Positions 9,989 to 18,816 of a DNA stretch of 64,000 bases are shown one piece after another; positions within the stretch are counted from its first letter, which is position 1, and each line of letters begins with the position of its first letter. The translations under genes and the position numbers were made by a program. The stretch spans positions 1-64,000 of the forward strand of contig LUQO01000045.1 in NCBI GenBank assembly GCA_001627865.1, in the 5' to 3' direction. A model generated the notes under the pieces. That model did no database searches and was not told the origin of the DNA. It worked only from the letters and a program-made list of their open reading frames with translations. Origin of the DNA: SAR324 cluster bacterium REDSEA-S27_B3 (GTDB lineage: Bacteria; SAR324; NAC60-12).

Positions 9989-11314
9989 ATGCCTGATTCT
10001 GATAAAAATTATTTTCAGGTTATTGCTGAATTGGAGCGCTGGGGCAGTTACGAAACAAGCGCTCAACCCAGGGATATCAGTAAACTGGAGGGTATCAAAC
10101 GTTTGCTGAGAGATTTAGGAAATCCTGAGAAATATTTTAAAATAATACATGTTGCCGGAACCAATGGGAAGGGACTGACCGCGACAATGATCAGCCGATT
10201 GTTGGGAGTACAGGGATTTTCCACCGGCTGCTACACATCCCCGCATTTAGTAGATATCAGGGAAAGAATCACTCTTAACGGCAAACGTGTATCCAAAAAC
10301 ACCTTTGCTGATAGCGCGGCGAAGGTGCTGAATACTGCAAAAGGTTATAACTGCACTCCTTACCTTTCCTATTTTGATATCCTGACCGCAGTTGCTTTTG
10401 ATGTTTTTTTGAAGGAAAAGATGGAATGGGTCGTGCTGGAAACCGGATTGGGCGGGAGAGCTGATTCCACAAATGTGACTGACAAGGAACTATGCGTTTT
10501 GACAAGAATCGGGCTTGATCATCAGGAGGTTCTCGGCAGCAATATAAAACAAATTGCATCAGAAAAAATCGGCATCACTCGCTCAGGTATTCCTGTAATA
10601 GTGGCCCCGCAAGTAGAGGAATTGAAAACATGGCTGCAGGATAAACTCAGCAAAGACAATGTGCCGTGTTTTTTTGTTGAGGAGATTTTTACGGAGCAGT
10701 TTGCTGAAAATCAGTTTGCGCCGGGAACAGATACAAAACCCTGGCTGGAATGTTTTCAGACAAGTTTATCGGCAATGCAGCTGTTATTTAAAGCATACAA
10801 TAAACAGAAGCAAATTTGGTTTGATGCTGCTCACAAAGTAAAATTATCCGGACGACTCGATTTGCGGCACAATGTATTTTGGTCAAAACACAAAAAGCAT
10901 TTCAAAACACTGCTGCTTGACGGGGGCCATAATCAAGACGCACTGCTGGCACTGTCTGAATCTATTTCAAAAAACAAGCTCTTCCCATCAACCCTGATTC
11001 TGAGTATGGCCTCAGATAAATTGCATGATGCCCTGAGAATACCACTGAGAGAATTATGTGCCACAGCCAATAGAATAATTATCACACCTGTCCATTCTCC
11101 AAGAACCGCTACTCCTGAATTGCTTGAAAATTTCCTGGAAACATCCAGAGCACTGCAACATTCTCCGGAAGTAATACATGCCGATTCTGCTGAAGACTCG
11201 CTAAACATTTCATTACAAACTCCTGATATACCAGTTGTGGTGGCTGGCTCGTTTTATCTGGTTGGACAGGTTATGCAGCTTTTAAAGATCGATACAGATT
11301 CTGAAAAATATTGA
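9989..11314 (+). CDS. folC: Folylpolyglutamate synthase / dihydrofolate synthase
   Basis: The 441-residue protein is of the FolC branch of the Mur ligase family. It has an ATP-binding loop 'HVAGTNGKGLTATM' (about residues 54-67), then 'YTSPHLVDIRERI', which is typical of FolC, and 'VLETGLGGRADSTN' with the conserved metal-site region. The C-terminal ligase domain starts near 'LLDGGHNQDAL'. It adds glutamate to folates and may also make dihydrofolate from dihydropteroate. It stands alone, with a 200-bp spacer before it. Confidence 0.95.
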   Translation: MPDSDKNYFQVIAELERWGSYETSAQPRDISKLEGIKRLLRDLGNPEKYFKIIHVAGTNGKGLTATMISRLLGVQGFSTGCYTSPHLVDIRERITLNGKRVSKNTFADSAAKVLNTAKGYNCTPYLSYFDILTAVAFDVFLKEKMEWVVLETGLGGRADSTNVTDKELCVLTRIGLDHQEVLGSNIKQIASEKIGITRSGIPVIVAPQVEELKTWLQDKLSKDNVPCFFVEEIFTEQFAENQFAPGTDTKPWLECFQTSLSAMQLLFKAYNKQKQIWFDAAHKVKLSGRLDLRHNVFWSKHKKHFKTLLLDGGHNQDALLALSESISKNKLFPSTLILSMASDKLHDALRIPLRELCATANRIIITPVHSPRTATPELLENFLETSRALQHSPEVIHADSAEDSLNISLQTPDIPVVVAGSFYLVGQVMQLLKIDTDSEKY

Positions 11315-11548
11315 TACAAAACCAGACAACTTGCTGAAAAATATAAAAAAATATTTTCAAGATACATTGGATGAACGCGCTACAAAGTTGTCATTTTTAC
11401 TTTTTCGAATGCATCACATTAAGTAAATAATATTATTGTTACAATCATTACTTATATTGTTAGCATTCCTCACCATTCGTTCGATTTCATTAAATGTGCA
11501 GTCGATCAATTCACTTCATTAATTAATTTCGCAATTAAAGGAGGAAAA

Positions 11549-12025
11549 ATGAAATTACTAAAAACTTTTTCACGATTGGACTAATCATTTCTCTACTAGT
11601 GCTATCCCATACAGCACTGGCCTGTCACAAAGGTGGTGCTATGGGCTTAGCAAGCAAAGACCCCTTGCACTCCACATTAGATTATACTTTTGGAAGCACA
11701 TTTGTTAGCGCAAGTACCTTTGGAACTTTGGGCTGTGAAAACTGGGATTTTGTCAAGAATAACCGTGTGCAGTACCTTGATCTTGTCTGAGGAGGCAGCA
11801 CAGGGTAAAGGAGAGCATATTATTGCTCTTTCTGGTATGTTTGGATGCCAGGGAGAATATCAACAATCATTTGAATCAATGATGAAAGGCAGCTATCCCC
11901 ATCTTTTCCTTGACATGCAGGAAATAGACAGTTATGAAAGAGCCCATTTGCTGGATTATGAAATCAACAGGCTAATGGAGCTTAATCAAATGGGCAATAA
12001 ATGCACATATATTTCTTCCTCATAG
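11549..12025 (+). pseudogene. Frameshifted DUF3015-family secreted protein
   Basis: An ideal Shine-Dalgarno (AAAGGAGGA, 11537-11545) precedes ATG 11549, but that frame stops after 11 codons. The homologous reading continues in another frame, which encodes the rest of a signal peptide (ISLLVLSHTALA) and the mature start 'CHKGGAMG', up to TGA 11788-11790. It then returns to the first frame as 'LSEEAAQGKGEHIIALSGMFGC' and ends at TAG 12023-12025. Both frame changes are single-base: one T is missing from the T run at 11566-11570, and one extra base lies around 11778-11785. Corrected, it would be a roughly 158-residue periplasmic DUF3015 protein of unknown role. It may be a recent pseudogene or two sequencing errors. 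Confidence 0.75.
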
Positions 12026-12035
12026 TTCTCACTTA

Positions 12036-12070
12036 TAAAAAAGGACCGGTGCTGTAAATAAACCGGTCTT
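12036..12070 (-). terminator. Rho-independent terminator of the barrel-like gene
   Basis: The inverted repeat GACCGGT (12044-12050) with ACCGGTC (12062-12068) forms a 7-bp GC-rich stem, extended by flanking A/T pairs. Read on the minus strand, it is followed at once by a run of six T (the A run at 12038-12043 region of the plus strand). That polarity ends the minus-strand gene at 12143-13081. It may also help end the plus-strand DUF3015 gene, although no T tract follows in that direction. Confidence 0.75.
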
Positions 12071-12142
12071 AATCCCCCCTTTCAATCGCAATGTCCTGAA
12101 TAAGTGGAAACGTGAAGTTGTTGTCCTCACAGGCATATAGTC

Positions 12143-13081
12143 CTAAAAGGAATATGTCCATGAAATACGTGTAATGCCACCAGGCATTCCTACCCTTGAT
12201 GGCAGGGTTTCTCCGCGGTCATTATAAGTAGAATCATAAATAGTTGAGTCGATTATGGTGTTGGAGGCAAACGGATTGTCGATAATTTCTCTTTTCCCGG
12301 GAAAGAGGAATTCCAGCATGAAGCCGAAACTTTCACCTCCTGAAGCAATTCCCATGCGCCTGAACGGCATGGTGCCTGTTGATCCGCTTATCTCAGTCTG
12401 GGTTACTGGAGCATAGTCCACAATTGTGGGATTTGACCTGATACCGTACCTTATAGTACTTTCCACCCTTGAAAACCCAAAACCTACAAATATATCCATA
12501 TCATCCGGTGCTGGTACACCAAATGGATGTATTGACGCAGAAAACATATAGAAATGAGAAGCCATCCTCAAAAGCGGGGTCGCGTAAGAAGGATCTGCTC
12601 CAGAGGTCGCAGCCCTGACCTTTTCGTCATCCAGCCAGATATTTGTGTAGGCAAAGCATAAACCGATACCCACAAAAAGTTCAGTCGGCAGTATGTACTC
12701 AACTGAGAACGGAGGCAAGCCCTTCAGCAATGGGATATAACTGAATAACTTTGTTAAGGAGCCATCTTTGCTTTTGTGGCCATCATCATTTTTGTTGTTC
12801 ACATTTGGAATTAAACCGGCGGTTCCCGGTTCAAGAAATGTTGCACCAAAAAATCCTTTCCCGCCTTTGAAACGGCTTGTACCGGTCATTTGATAAAACG
12901 GATGATCCTCATCGCTGCTGAATGTTTGGTGCAGAATTTCCCAAAATCCGATGCGCCAGGCAGTATCTGCTGTTTCAGCAGGGGCCGGAGGGGCTTCTTC
13001 CTGAGTGTATGCAGCAGCTGAAAACAGCATAACTATTGCTGCCGTAACAAGAAATTTCCAGGTAATATTAATGAAATACAT
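12143..13081 (-). CDS. Secreted or outer-membrane protein of unknown function, probably a beta-barrel
   Basis: From the Met at 13081 the protein has 312 residues and begins with a typical signal peptide (about 'FLVTAAIVMLFSAAAYT' with a cut before 'QEEAPP'), then a Pro/Ala spacer. The rest is rich in Gly, aromatic residues and alternating patterns (YILPTELFVGIGLCFAYTN), and ends in an aromatic Phe (ISWTYSF) as outer-membrane barrels do. An upstream Met at 13141 would add 20 residues before the signal sequence and is less likely. I recognise no named family. A clear minus-strand terminator follows it. Function unknown. Confidence 0.7.
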   Translation of the reverse strand: MYFINITWKFLVTAAIVMLFSAAAYTQEEAPPAPAETADTAWRIGFWEILHQTFSSDEDHPFYQMTGTSRFKGGKGFFGATFLEPGTAGLIPNVNNKNDDGHKSKDGSLTKLFSYIPLLKGLPPFSVEYILPTELFVGIGLCFAYTNIWLDDEKVRAATSGADPSYATPLLRMASHFYMFSASIHPFGVPAPDDMDIFVGFGFSRVESTIRYGIRSNPTIVDYAPVTQTEISGSTGTMPFRRMGIASGGESFGFMLEFLFPGKREIIDNPFASNTIIDSTIYDSTYNDRGETLPSRVGMPGGITRISWTYSF

Positions 13082-13164
13082 AGACACATCAGAGTCAAAA
13101 CAAATCAGCCACCGAATCATGGATAATCGATCACTGAACAACCAGATGGTCGAGGTGAGTTTAG

Positions 13165-13767
13165 TCAGTTAGAGGCAAGAGTACCGTAGTGTCCCAAAAC
13201 ATCCTCCCAATCCCTGGCACGGCGAATTTCCGGGTGCTCAAAGTCGGCATTAAAAGGTCTGGACATCAACCATATTTCAGCATCCGGAAATGATTCCAGC
13301 ACATTGAGACAATTGTCAGGATGATCGTCAACAAAAATAATAGACTTTTCTTCCTGGTGTAATTCACCAATAACTTCCGCCTTTGTTTTTGAAGAATTGC
13401 CGTCATAATTTATAAATCCGGCACAGTGCGCGGAGTCAAATTTAAATCCTGCGTTTCGTAAATTCTTTTCTCTTCGCTCAAGACAATCCGGTGGTATGTT
13501 TGTGATGAAATGCACAGGATATGCCCCAAACTTGGCGTTAAAATGCTCCGGATCCACAATTGGATTCAACTGTTCAAAGGCATTACTGCTGAGAAAATAA
13601 TCCCAGCCTTCCATTACCTGATCCTTTGTAAGTAAATCAGAGAACCAGAAACTTTCCGGGATATAATCGTCTTTTATATCTAATTTAAAATAATCTTTGA
13701 TCGTCCTGGTGAAGCCACCGTCAAAGTCCAGCATTACTCCATCTACATCAAAAAAACAACAATACAC
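13165..13767 (-). CDS. HAD-superfamily phosphatase-like protein
   Basis: The 200-residue protein has the haloacid dehalogenase motifs: motif I FFDVDGV with nucleophile Asp7 and Asp9, motif II Thr in 'VHFITN' (about residue 110), a Lys in the 'SSKTKAEV' region, and motif IV 'FVDDHPDN' with the Mg-binding aspartates. The small cap between motifs I and II is consistent with subfamily I. The natural substrate is unknown; small phosphoesters are likely from family knowledge. It has no operon partner. Confidence 0.85.
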   Translation of the reverse strand: MYCCFFDVDGVMLDFDGGFTRTIKDYFKLDIKDDYIPESFWFSDLLTKDQVMEGWDYFLSSNAFEQLNPIVDPEHFNAKFGAYPVHFITNIPPDCLERREKNLRNAGFKFDSAHCAGFINYDGNSSKTKAEVIGELHQEEKSIIFVDDHPDNCLNVLESFPDAEIWLMSRPFNADFEHPEIRRARDWEDVLGHYGTLASN

Positions 13768-14181
13768 AGCTATTCAAAGGATTAAAAAATCAAAGTTAAA
13801 TAATAATAGAAAATGTATCAAATCCCAGCTTTATCCGTAAAAATTGATAGCCAGGATTTTCCTGAAGCACATCAAGGATTTGGAAGATTTATTTTTTAGG
13901 CCAGTCAATCTGCTTTAATACTGAATCAACAGAATTTATTCAATTGTCCGAGTGCTTACACACTAATCGATTATAGAAAAAAAGTAAAGAGTTCCTGTAA
14001 GAAATTAGGCTGCACTCCGACTGCTGTATTTATAATATTCACTAACTGGATAGCACAGTTGAATAAAGAAAGTCTCTGTTATGTAAAAATATCTTTATGA
14101 AACATTCATATTTCTGGTAAAATGATGCCCTTCATTCATAATTAGAAATACATATTCAAATACTAGTTCCTACTTTAATCT
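13768..14181. other. Intergenic spacer, no gene seen
   Basis: This 414-bp stretch between a minus-strand HAD gene and a plus-strand protease gene is AT-rich and has stops in all frames. I found no RNA gene, no convincing promoter pair and no strong inverted repeat. It should contain both divergent promoters. Confidence 0.4.
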
Positions 14182-14814
14182 GTGCTTTTCAGCCTTCCAC
14201 CTCAAATTCTGATTATTCTGGTTTTTTGTCTGATATTTGCTCTCACATTCCATGAGTTCGGACATGCTTATACTGCTCATCTATGTGGAGATGACACTGC
14301 AAAATGGGCCGGTAGAATGTCACTTAATCCGCTGGTGCATTTAGACTTGTTTGGCAGTTTAATGGTACTGATTGCCGGTTTTGGCTATGCCCGTCCGGTG
14401 CCGGTTAATCCAAATAATTACCGCATCCGTAATTCTGATTTTTATATTGCTTCAGCAGGACCACTGATGAATTTGTTACTTGGGGTTGTTGCCGCTGTTT
14501 TACATGGGATTCTGGCTCAGATTAACCTGACGGTGCTTGCGGGAGTTCCCTTGCTGGAGCTGTTAAAACTGTTTATCTTCATAAATTTCAATCTTTTTCT
14601 CTTTAACCTGATTCCACTTGGACCACTTGACGGGAATTCCGTATTCCCGTATTTTCTGCCTTCAGCTTTGAGAATGCGTTTTCAACACTGGAATTATCGC
14701 TATGGATCATACGCTTTGATTGGGCTGGTTTTGCTCAGCATAGTGCTGCCTGGATTCAGTGCTTTCAGTTGGATTACATCCATCAGTTTAAGCATGACTA
14801 ACGGACTTTTATGA
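14182..14814 (+). CDS. Site-2 protease family (M50) membrane metalloprotease
   Basis: The 210-residue protein begins at GTG 14182 and has four or five membrane helices. The zinc motif HEFGH lies in the first helix (residues 24-28), and 'PLGPLDGNSVF' (about residues 152-162) supplies the third ligand Asp of the M50 family. It resembles the compact YwhC/Rv-type S2P proteases without PDZ domains. These cleave substrates inside the membrane; the target is unknown. No earlier in-frame ATG gives a better N-terminus, because the first helix starts at once. It lies 66 bp before the glutamate-cysteine ligase gene. Confidence 0.9.
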   Translation: MLFSLPPQILIILVFCLIFALTFHEFGHAYTAHLCGDDTAKWAGRMSLNPLVHLDLFGSLMVLIAGFGYARPVPVNPNNYRIRNSDFYIASAGPLMNLLLGVVAAVLHGILAQINLTVLAGVPLLELLKLFIFINFNLFLFNLIPLGPLDGNSVFPYFLPSALRMRFQHWNYRYGSYALIGLVLLSIVLPGFSAFSWITSISLSMTNGLL

Positions 14815-14880
14815 CATCCCTTCAGCTGCTCATGATGTTTTGACATCACCCTATTCCCATTCCCCCAAGAAAGAATTTAC

Positions 14881-16236
14881 ATGACTCTCGATGAACTAAA
14901 ATCGATTTTTCTAAGTTATTGCTGCAATGAGGCAGGAACTCCGGATAAAAAACTGTTTGGGCTGGAGTATGAAAATTTTGTGATGAATCCTAAGGAAAAT
15001 GAACAGACACAAAGTTTTGTACCACTATCTGTTGAAGGTGATTCCGGAGTTTTTCGAGTTTTAGAAAATTTAGCCGAATTCTCTAAGGACAGTGATGAAC
15101 CACTGGAAAAAGTCTATGAAAAAGAAATGCTTTTAGCGCTTAAAAGTCCGTCAGGATCAAAAGTGACAATTGAACCTGGAGGTCAGATTGAACTCTCTGA
15201 CGCGCCAAGGAATTCTCTTTTAGAAGCAAGCGAATCATTAAACAAATACTTAAATCTGTTAAAAAAAGCTGTCTCGGAATTTGACGGAAGGCTGTTGTTT
15301 CAAGGTGTTCAACCCGTGCATGGACTGGAGGAGTTGCCTTTTTTCAATAAAAGCCGTTACCAGATAATGTTTCCACACATGCTGAAAACCGGTACCCTCG
15401 GACAGTGGATGATGAAAGCGTCTGCCGGAGTGCAGGTCAGTATTGATTATGCCTCAATAGAAGATATGCAGAGAAAATTTGTTTTTCTGAACAGACTTTC
15501 ACCATTCCTAACAGCCATATTCGCGAACAGTCCATTGGTTGAAGGCAGCCCAAGCGGGTTTTTATCTTATCGCTCACACATTTGGACAAGCACTGACGAT
15601 ACACGGTCAGGACTTCAAACATCTTTTTTAAGCGATAAATTCCATATTGAGGATTACATAAGCTGGGCGCTGGAGGCGTCTCCGTATCATTTGATGCGTG
15701 AAGGTGAAGTGGTGGAGACTACCGATTGGAATTTCCAACAACTGTTAGACGGTAATCATCCGGACCTGAAAATAACCATGGAAGACTGGGAAGATCATTT
15801 GGGCATGCTGTTTCCGGACATCAGAATAAAAAACATTCTTGAAATTCGGGTTGTGGACAGTATCTCCCCGCAATATGCGCTTGCAGTTCCGGCATTGATT
15901 GGAGCACTGCTTTATCATGAACATGCTTTTTCATCGGTTCAATCCATGCTGATGGATTTTCCTGACGAAGAATTCCAACTGTACAAAATGGCTGTGGCAA
16001 AGGATGCTTTACATGCAGAAGTAAATCGAACTAACTTTGCAAAAACTGGGAGGATACTGATGGAAACTGCCTTGGAGGAACTTGGCTCAGATGAAGAAAA
16101 ATGGCTGATGCCGTATTTCGACAAATACACTAAAGAGGGAAGAACACCGGCAGATGAGACACTGGATGATTTCCGCAACTGTGGAGAATATCCGGAGAAA
16201 TGGTTAGCAAAAATTTTAAGTAATTCGGATTACTGA
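14881..16236 (+). CDS. gshA: Glutamate-cysteine ligase family protein (GCS2 type)
   Basis: The 451-residue protein matches the proteobacterial/plant-type glutamate-cysteine ligase. It has an N-terminal 'FGLEYENFVM' (substrate Glu region), 'EPGGQIELSDAP' with the conserved metal/glutamate binding residues, and a C-terminal 'EIRVVDSISPQYALAVPALIGALLY'. It makes gamma-glutamylcysteine, the first step of glutathione (or, in some relatives, ergothioneine) synthesis. It ends convergently with fliM and overlaps it by 7 bp. No gshB neighbour is present. The family is secure, the exact thiol less so. Confidence 0.9.
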   Translation: MTLDELKSIFLSYCCNEAGTPDKKLFGLEYENFVMNPKENEQTQSFVPLSVEGDSGVFRVLENLAEFSKDSDEPLEKVYEKEMLLALKSPSGSKVTIEPGGQIELSDAPRNSLLEASESLNKYLNLLKKAVSEFDGRLLFQGVQPVHGLEELPFFNKSRYQIMFPHMLKTGTLGQWMMKASAGVQVSIDYASIEDMQRKFVFLNRLSPFLTAIFANSPLVEGSPSGFLSYRSHIWTSTDDTRSGLQTSFLSDKFHIEDYISWALEASPYHLMREGEVVETTDWNFQQLLDGNHPDLKITMEDWEDHLGMLFPDIRIKNILEIRVVDSISPQYALAVPALIGALLYHEHAFSSVQSMLMDFPDEEFQLYKMAVAKDALHAEVNRTNFAKTGRILMETALEELGSDEEKWLMPYFDKYTKEGRTPADETLDDFRNCGEYPEKWLAKILSNSDY

Positions 16237-17174
16237 TCAGGCCATGCTACTTGTTTAAATTCACGCTTTTGCTGAATAGCAGATGGTTTTTTATCTTCTG
16301 TCCCACGGATCACACTTACAGAATAATTTCCATCAGACACTCCTGTGGTTCCCTGTAAAACAGGCGAGCCATTAATCCTGATTGTTACCAATCCATCTTT
16401 GTTTTCCAAAGGAATCACCTGACCTTCTTCCAATTTGCCATTTGTTACACTCAAATCAGTACTTCCCAGTTCAGCAACCACTGAATACTCCATCTTATCC
16501 AAAAAATCAGTGTAGTGCTGTTTTACATGAGGGAAATAGTATTCCATTGATTCAGGTTCAATAATTTTCTTTTTTTCCAGTGGCTTGAACAGAGAGTCCA
16601 TACCGGTTAATGGCAAACAGAGTGTAATCTTCGATAAAATATCCCCTGCACTAATGTTTATACATCCTACCAGACAATACTCATAAGGAAGCATAACTCT
16701 CGCACGGTGAGGATAGATGGTGACACGATTAAGATTAAGCTCGACCTCGGCAATATTCAGCCAGCTTTTTTCGAAGTCGCCAATCATCAAACGCATCAAA
16801 TCCAGCAAACTTTTCTGGTGCTCACGCATCAACTGCGCGAGGGAAGAACTATTCGTCTCTTGTCCGGCATTATTTTTCAATACAAATTCTGTAAAAAAAG
16901 AATTTTCTACAAGTAACAGTCCTTTGCCCTTGTTCAGTGTTTCAAAGATGTAGATCGGCTGTTCAGAAACAGAGCTGAAAAAATATTCAAATCGAAGCTG
17001 TTCAACATTTTCTGCTGATACCTCAAACATCAGGCCCATTTTCTCGTACAGTGTTTCCTGCACAAGTGAAGACCATCTGCGAAAGACAACATCCATCAAG
17101 TGGAATCTTCCAGTGGCATATTGAGCCTCAGCCAGTTCAAAATGTTTTACGGATATATTGGTTTGCTGAAGCAT
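16230..17174 (-). CDS. fliM: FliM-like flagellar switch protein, short N-terminus
   Basis: The 314-residue protein has a CheC-like middle domain (about residues 20-215), with the FliM-typical segment 'FEKSWLNIAEVELNLNRV' and 'PYEYCLVGCINISAG', and a C-terminal SpoA domain (about 230-300, ending near 'GNYSVSVIRG'). FliM forms the middle of the C-ring and in motile bacteria binds phosphorylated CheY through an N-terminal 'LSQxEIDALL' peptide. That peptide and its linker are absent: the protein starts only a few residues before the middle domain. The dimer-turn 'GG' motif is also replaced by a loop (KNNAGQETNSS). It starts 8 bp after the fliN stop, so the two form an operon. Confidence 0.85.
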   Translation of the reverse strand: MLQQTNISVKHFELAEAQYATGRFHLMDVVFRRWSSLVQETLYEKMGLMFEVSAENVEQLRFEYFFSSVSEQPIYIFETLNKGKGLLLVENSFFTEFVLKNNAGQETNSSSLAQLMREHQKSLLDLMRLMIGDFEKSWLNIAEVELNLNRVTIYPHRARVMLPYEYCLVGCINISAGDILSKITLCLPLTGMDSLFKPLEKKKIIEPESMEYYFPHVKQHYTDFLDKMEYSVVAELGSTDLSVTNGKLEEGQVIPLENKDGLVTIRINGSPVLQGTTGVSDGNYSVSVIRGTEDKKPSAIQQKREFKQVAWPDQ

Positions 17175-17182
17175 AATCTCAA

Positions 17183-18421
17183 TTAATCCTGAACAATTCC
17201 CACAATACGAATACCAAGTTTATCATTGTTGATTCGAACAACTTCACCCCGAGCAATTGGTTTACCATCGAGCACTAAATCCACTGGTTCTCCTGCAGCT
17301 TTATCAAGTTCAATAATGCTGCCGTATGTTATTTGAGTTATTTCTTCACCGGTCAGCCTTGTACGTGCTATCTCAACCACAGCCTCATGATTCAAACTTA
17401 ACAGCATTTTTGAACCCAAAGACACCCCTGGTTCTTCCAAGGTAACAGTTGCATGCGGCATTACAGTCTCTTCTATTTCAATTGCAGGAGTTTCCTCCGC
17501 TTCAGGCTCTGCCTGTTCAGAGTCAGGAGGTGACACTGGTTCACTCAATTCCTCAGGCTCTCCTGACACATCTTCAGCTGCCTGTTCTGGTTCTTCCTCT
17601 GTCTCAGTTATTACCTCAGAATCTTCTATTTCATATTCTTCAACCTCAGGCTGATCACTTTCCGCATCTTCAAGATTTAGATCCGCTGCATCAGATTCTT
17701 CCGTGTCATCCAGTGAGTCCATGCCAAGATCAAGATCTGCTGATTCTGCACCTTCACTTTCCTCAGTTACTTCAGGATCGTGCAGCATATCCAAAACATC
17801 AGAAGACTCTGCATCATCTTCCTTTTGATCAGAACTGTCATCCGTTTCCTCTACTGCTTCTGCTTCAGCAGCTTGAGATGAATCAGATTCATCAGGGGAT
17901 TCCAAATCTTCCGCATCAGTGTTTTCTGCTGCACTTTCCGCATCATTACTATTTTCTGCTTCATCCACTGAAGAATCTTCATTATCAGCTTCTGCAGCTT
18001 CTTCCCCGGATGAAGCATCAGCCGTGGAATCATCAGAGCTGTCTTCATCTCCCAATTCATCAAGCAAACTTTCTACCGAATCATCACTTTGATCTTCAGT
18101 TTCTTCTTCAAAAACCATATCTTCTTCTCCATCTCCGGGTGTATCAGTTTCATCAATTTCCTGATCATCCAATTTTATCTCATCAACAAGATCCCCAATT
18201 TCATCCATTCCTAGGTCCAGATTATCGTCATCTGAATCACCCTCGTCATCTTCTGAATCCGATAAGACATCATCAAGTTCTGAATCATCAAGAATATCAG
18301 AAGTGTCATTCAGACCTTGTTCATCATCAAACAAAGCTAAATCTCCGGGATCACTCAAAATGTCATCCGGACTGTCTTCATCAGATAGTTTTAAATCAAT
18401 ATCTTCTGATTCTGCTGCCAT
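17183..18421 (-). CDS. fliN: FliN-like flagellar switch protein with a long acidic N-terminal region
   Basis: Only the last 75 or so of 412 residues are a normal FliN/SpoA domain: 'SMLLSLNHEAVVEIARTRLT', 'GSIIELDKAAGEPVDLVLDG' and the final 'LGIRIVG'. The first 310 or so are almost wholly Asp, Glu, Ser and small residues, with Leu spaced in motifs such as 'SVESLLDELGD' and 'DSSDVLDMLHD'. Typical FliN has 80-140 residues. The tail should be disordered and highly negative; a binding role (basic partner, CheY docking, or spacing) is an inference. The SpoA part is intact, so assembly with FliM (17174-16230) into the C-ring is expected. No other flagellar genes are in the window. Confidence 0.88.
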   Translation of the reverse strand: MAAESEDIDLKLSDEDSPDDILSDPGDLALFDDEQGLNDTSDILDDSELDDVLSDSEDDEGDSDDDNLDLGMDEIGDLVDEIKLDDQEIDETDTPGDGEEDMVFEEETEDQSDDSVESLLDELGDEDSSDDSTADASSGEEAAEADNEDSSVDEAENSNDAESAAENTDAEDLESPDESDSSQAAEAEAVEETDDSSDQKEDDAESSDVLDMLHDPEVTEESEGAESADLDLGMDSLDDTEESDAADLNLEDAESDQPEVEEYEIEDSEVITETEEEPEQAAEDVSGEPEELSEPVSPPDSEQAEPEAEETPAIEIEETVMPHATVTLEEPGVSLGSKMLLSLNHEAVVEIARTRLTGEEITQITYGSIIELDKAAGEPVDLVLDGKPIARGEVVRINNDKLGIRIVGIVQD

Positions 18422-18816
18422 TGGTTTTCAGATTTAACGTAATTATTTAATGGAAATTATAAAAATACATTTGAAGGAATGAGCTGTTTAGATGAAAACC
18501 TGTTATTACACCAGTCCAACATCTTGTCAAAAACCTGCACAAAAAATGACATATCCGGCCTGATTTTAGCAAGTCTTTTCTGAAAATTGATGATTTTTTT
18601 AGCTATTTCAGTTCGAAACAAAGAAATCAATTACTTTGTGATCATTACTAAAGTACTACATATTATAAAATGATCAAATCATTGTTTAATATGAATTTTT
18701 TCTGAAAACTGCAATTTACAATCATAATTCCTTAAGTTATGATTAAGTTTAACCTGAATGCATATAAAAAAGGGAATTATCAAATTTAATTTTATTGCTG
18801 AACTGCCACACTTAAA
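18422..18816. promoter_or_regulatory. Divergent promoter region between fliN and the TPR operon
   Basis: This 395-bp, strongly AT-rich spacer lies between two divergent operons and must hold both promoters. I see several TATAAT-like hexamers (for example 'tattataaaatg' near 18660) but none with a matching -35 box at good spacing. No gene, RNA or long inverted repeat is evident. Confidence 0.35.

Noticed and set aside
11788..11790. TGA in the DUF3015 gene as a second selenocysteine codon
   Set aside because: Homology resumes in a different frame after it, and no SECIS-like hairpin follows; frameshift explains it.
17449..18450. Long plus-strand open frame of 333 codons opposite fliN, rich in His, Leu, Pro and Gln
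   Set aside because: It is the shadow of the Asp/Glu/Ser-rich fliN tail; composition follows from the complementary codons and it has no start signal or homology.
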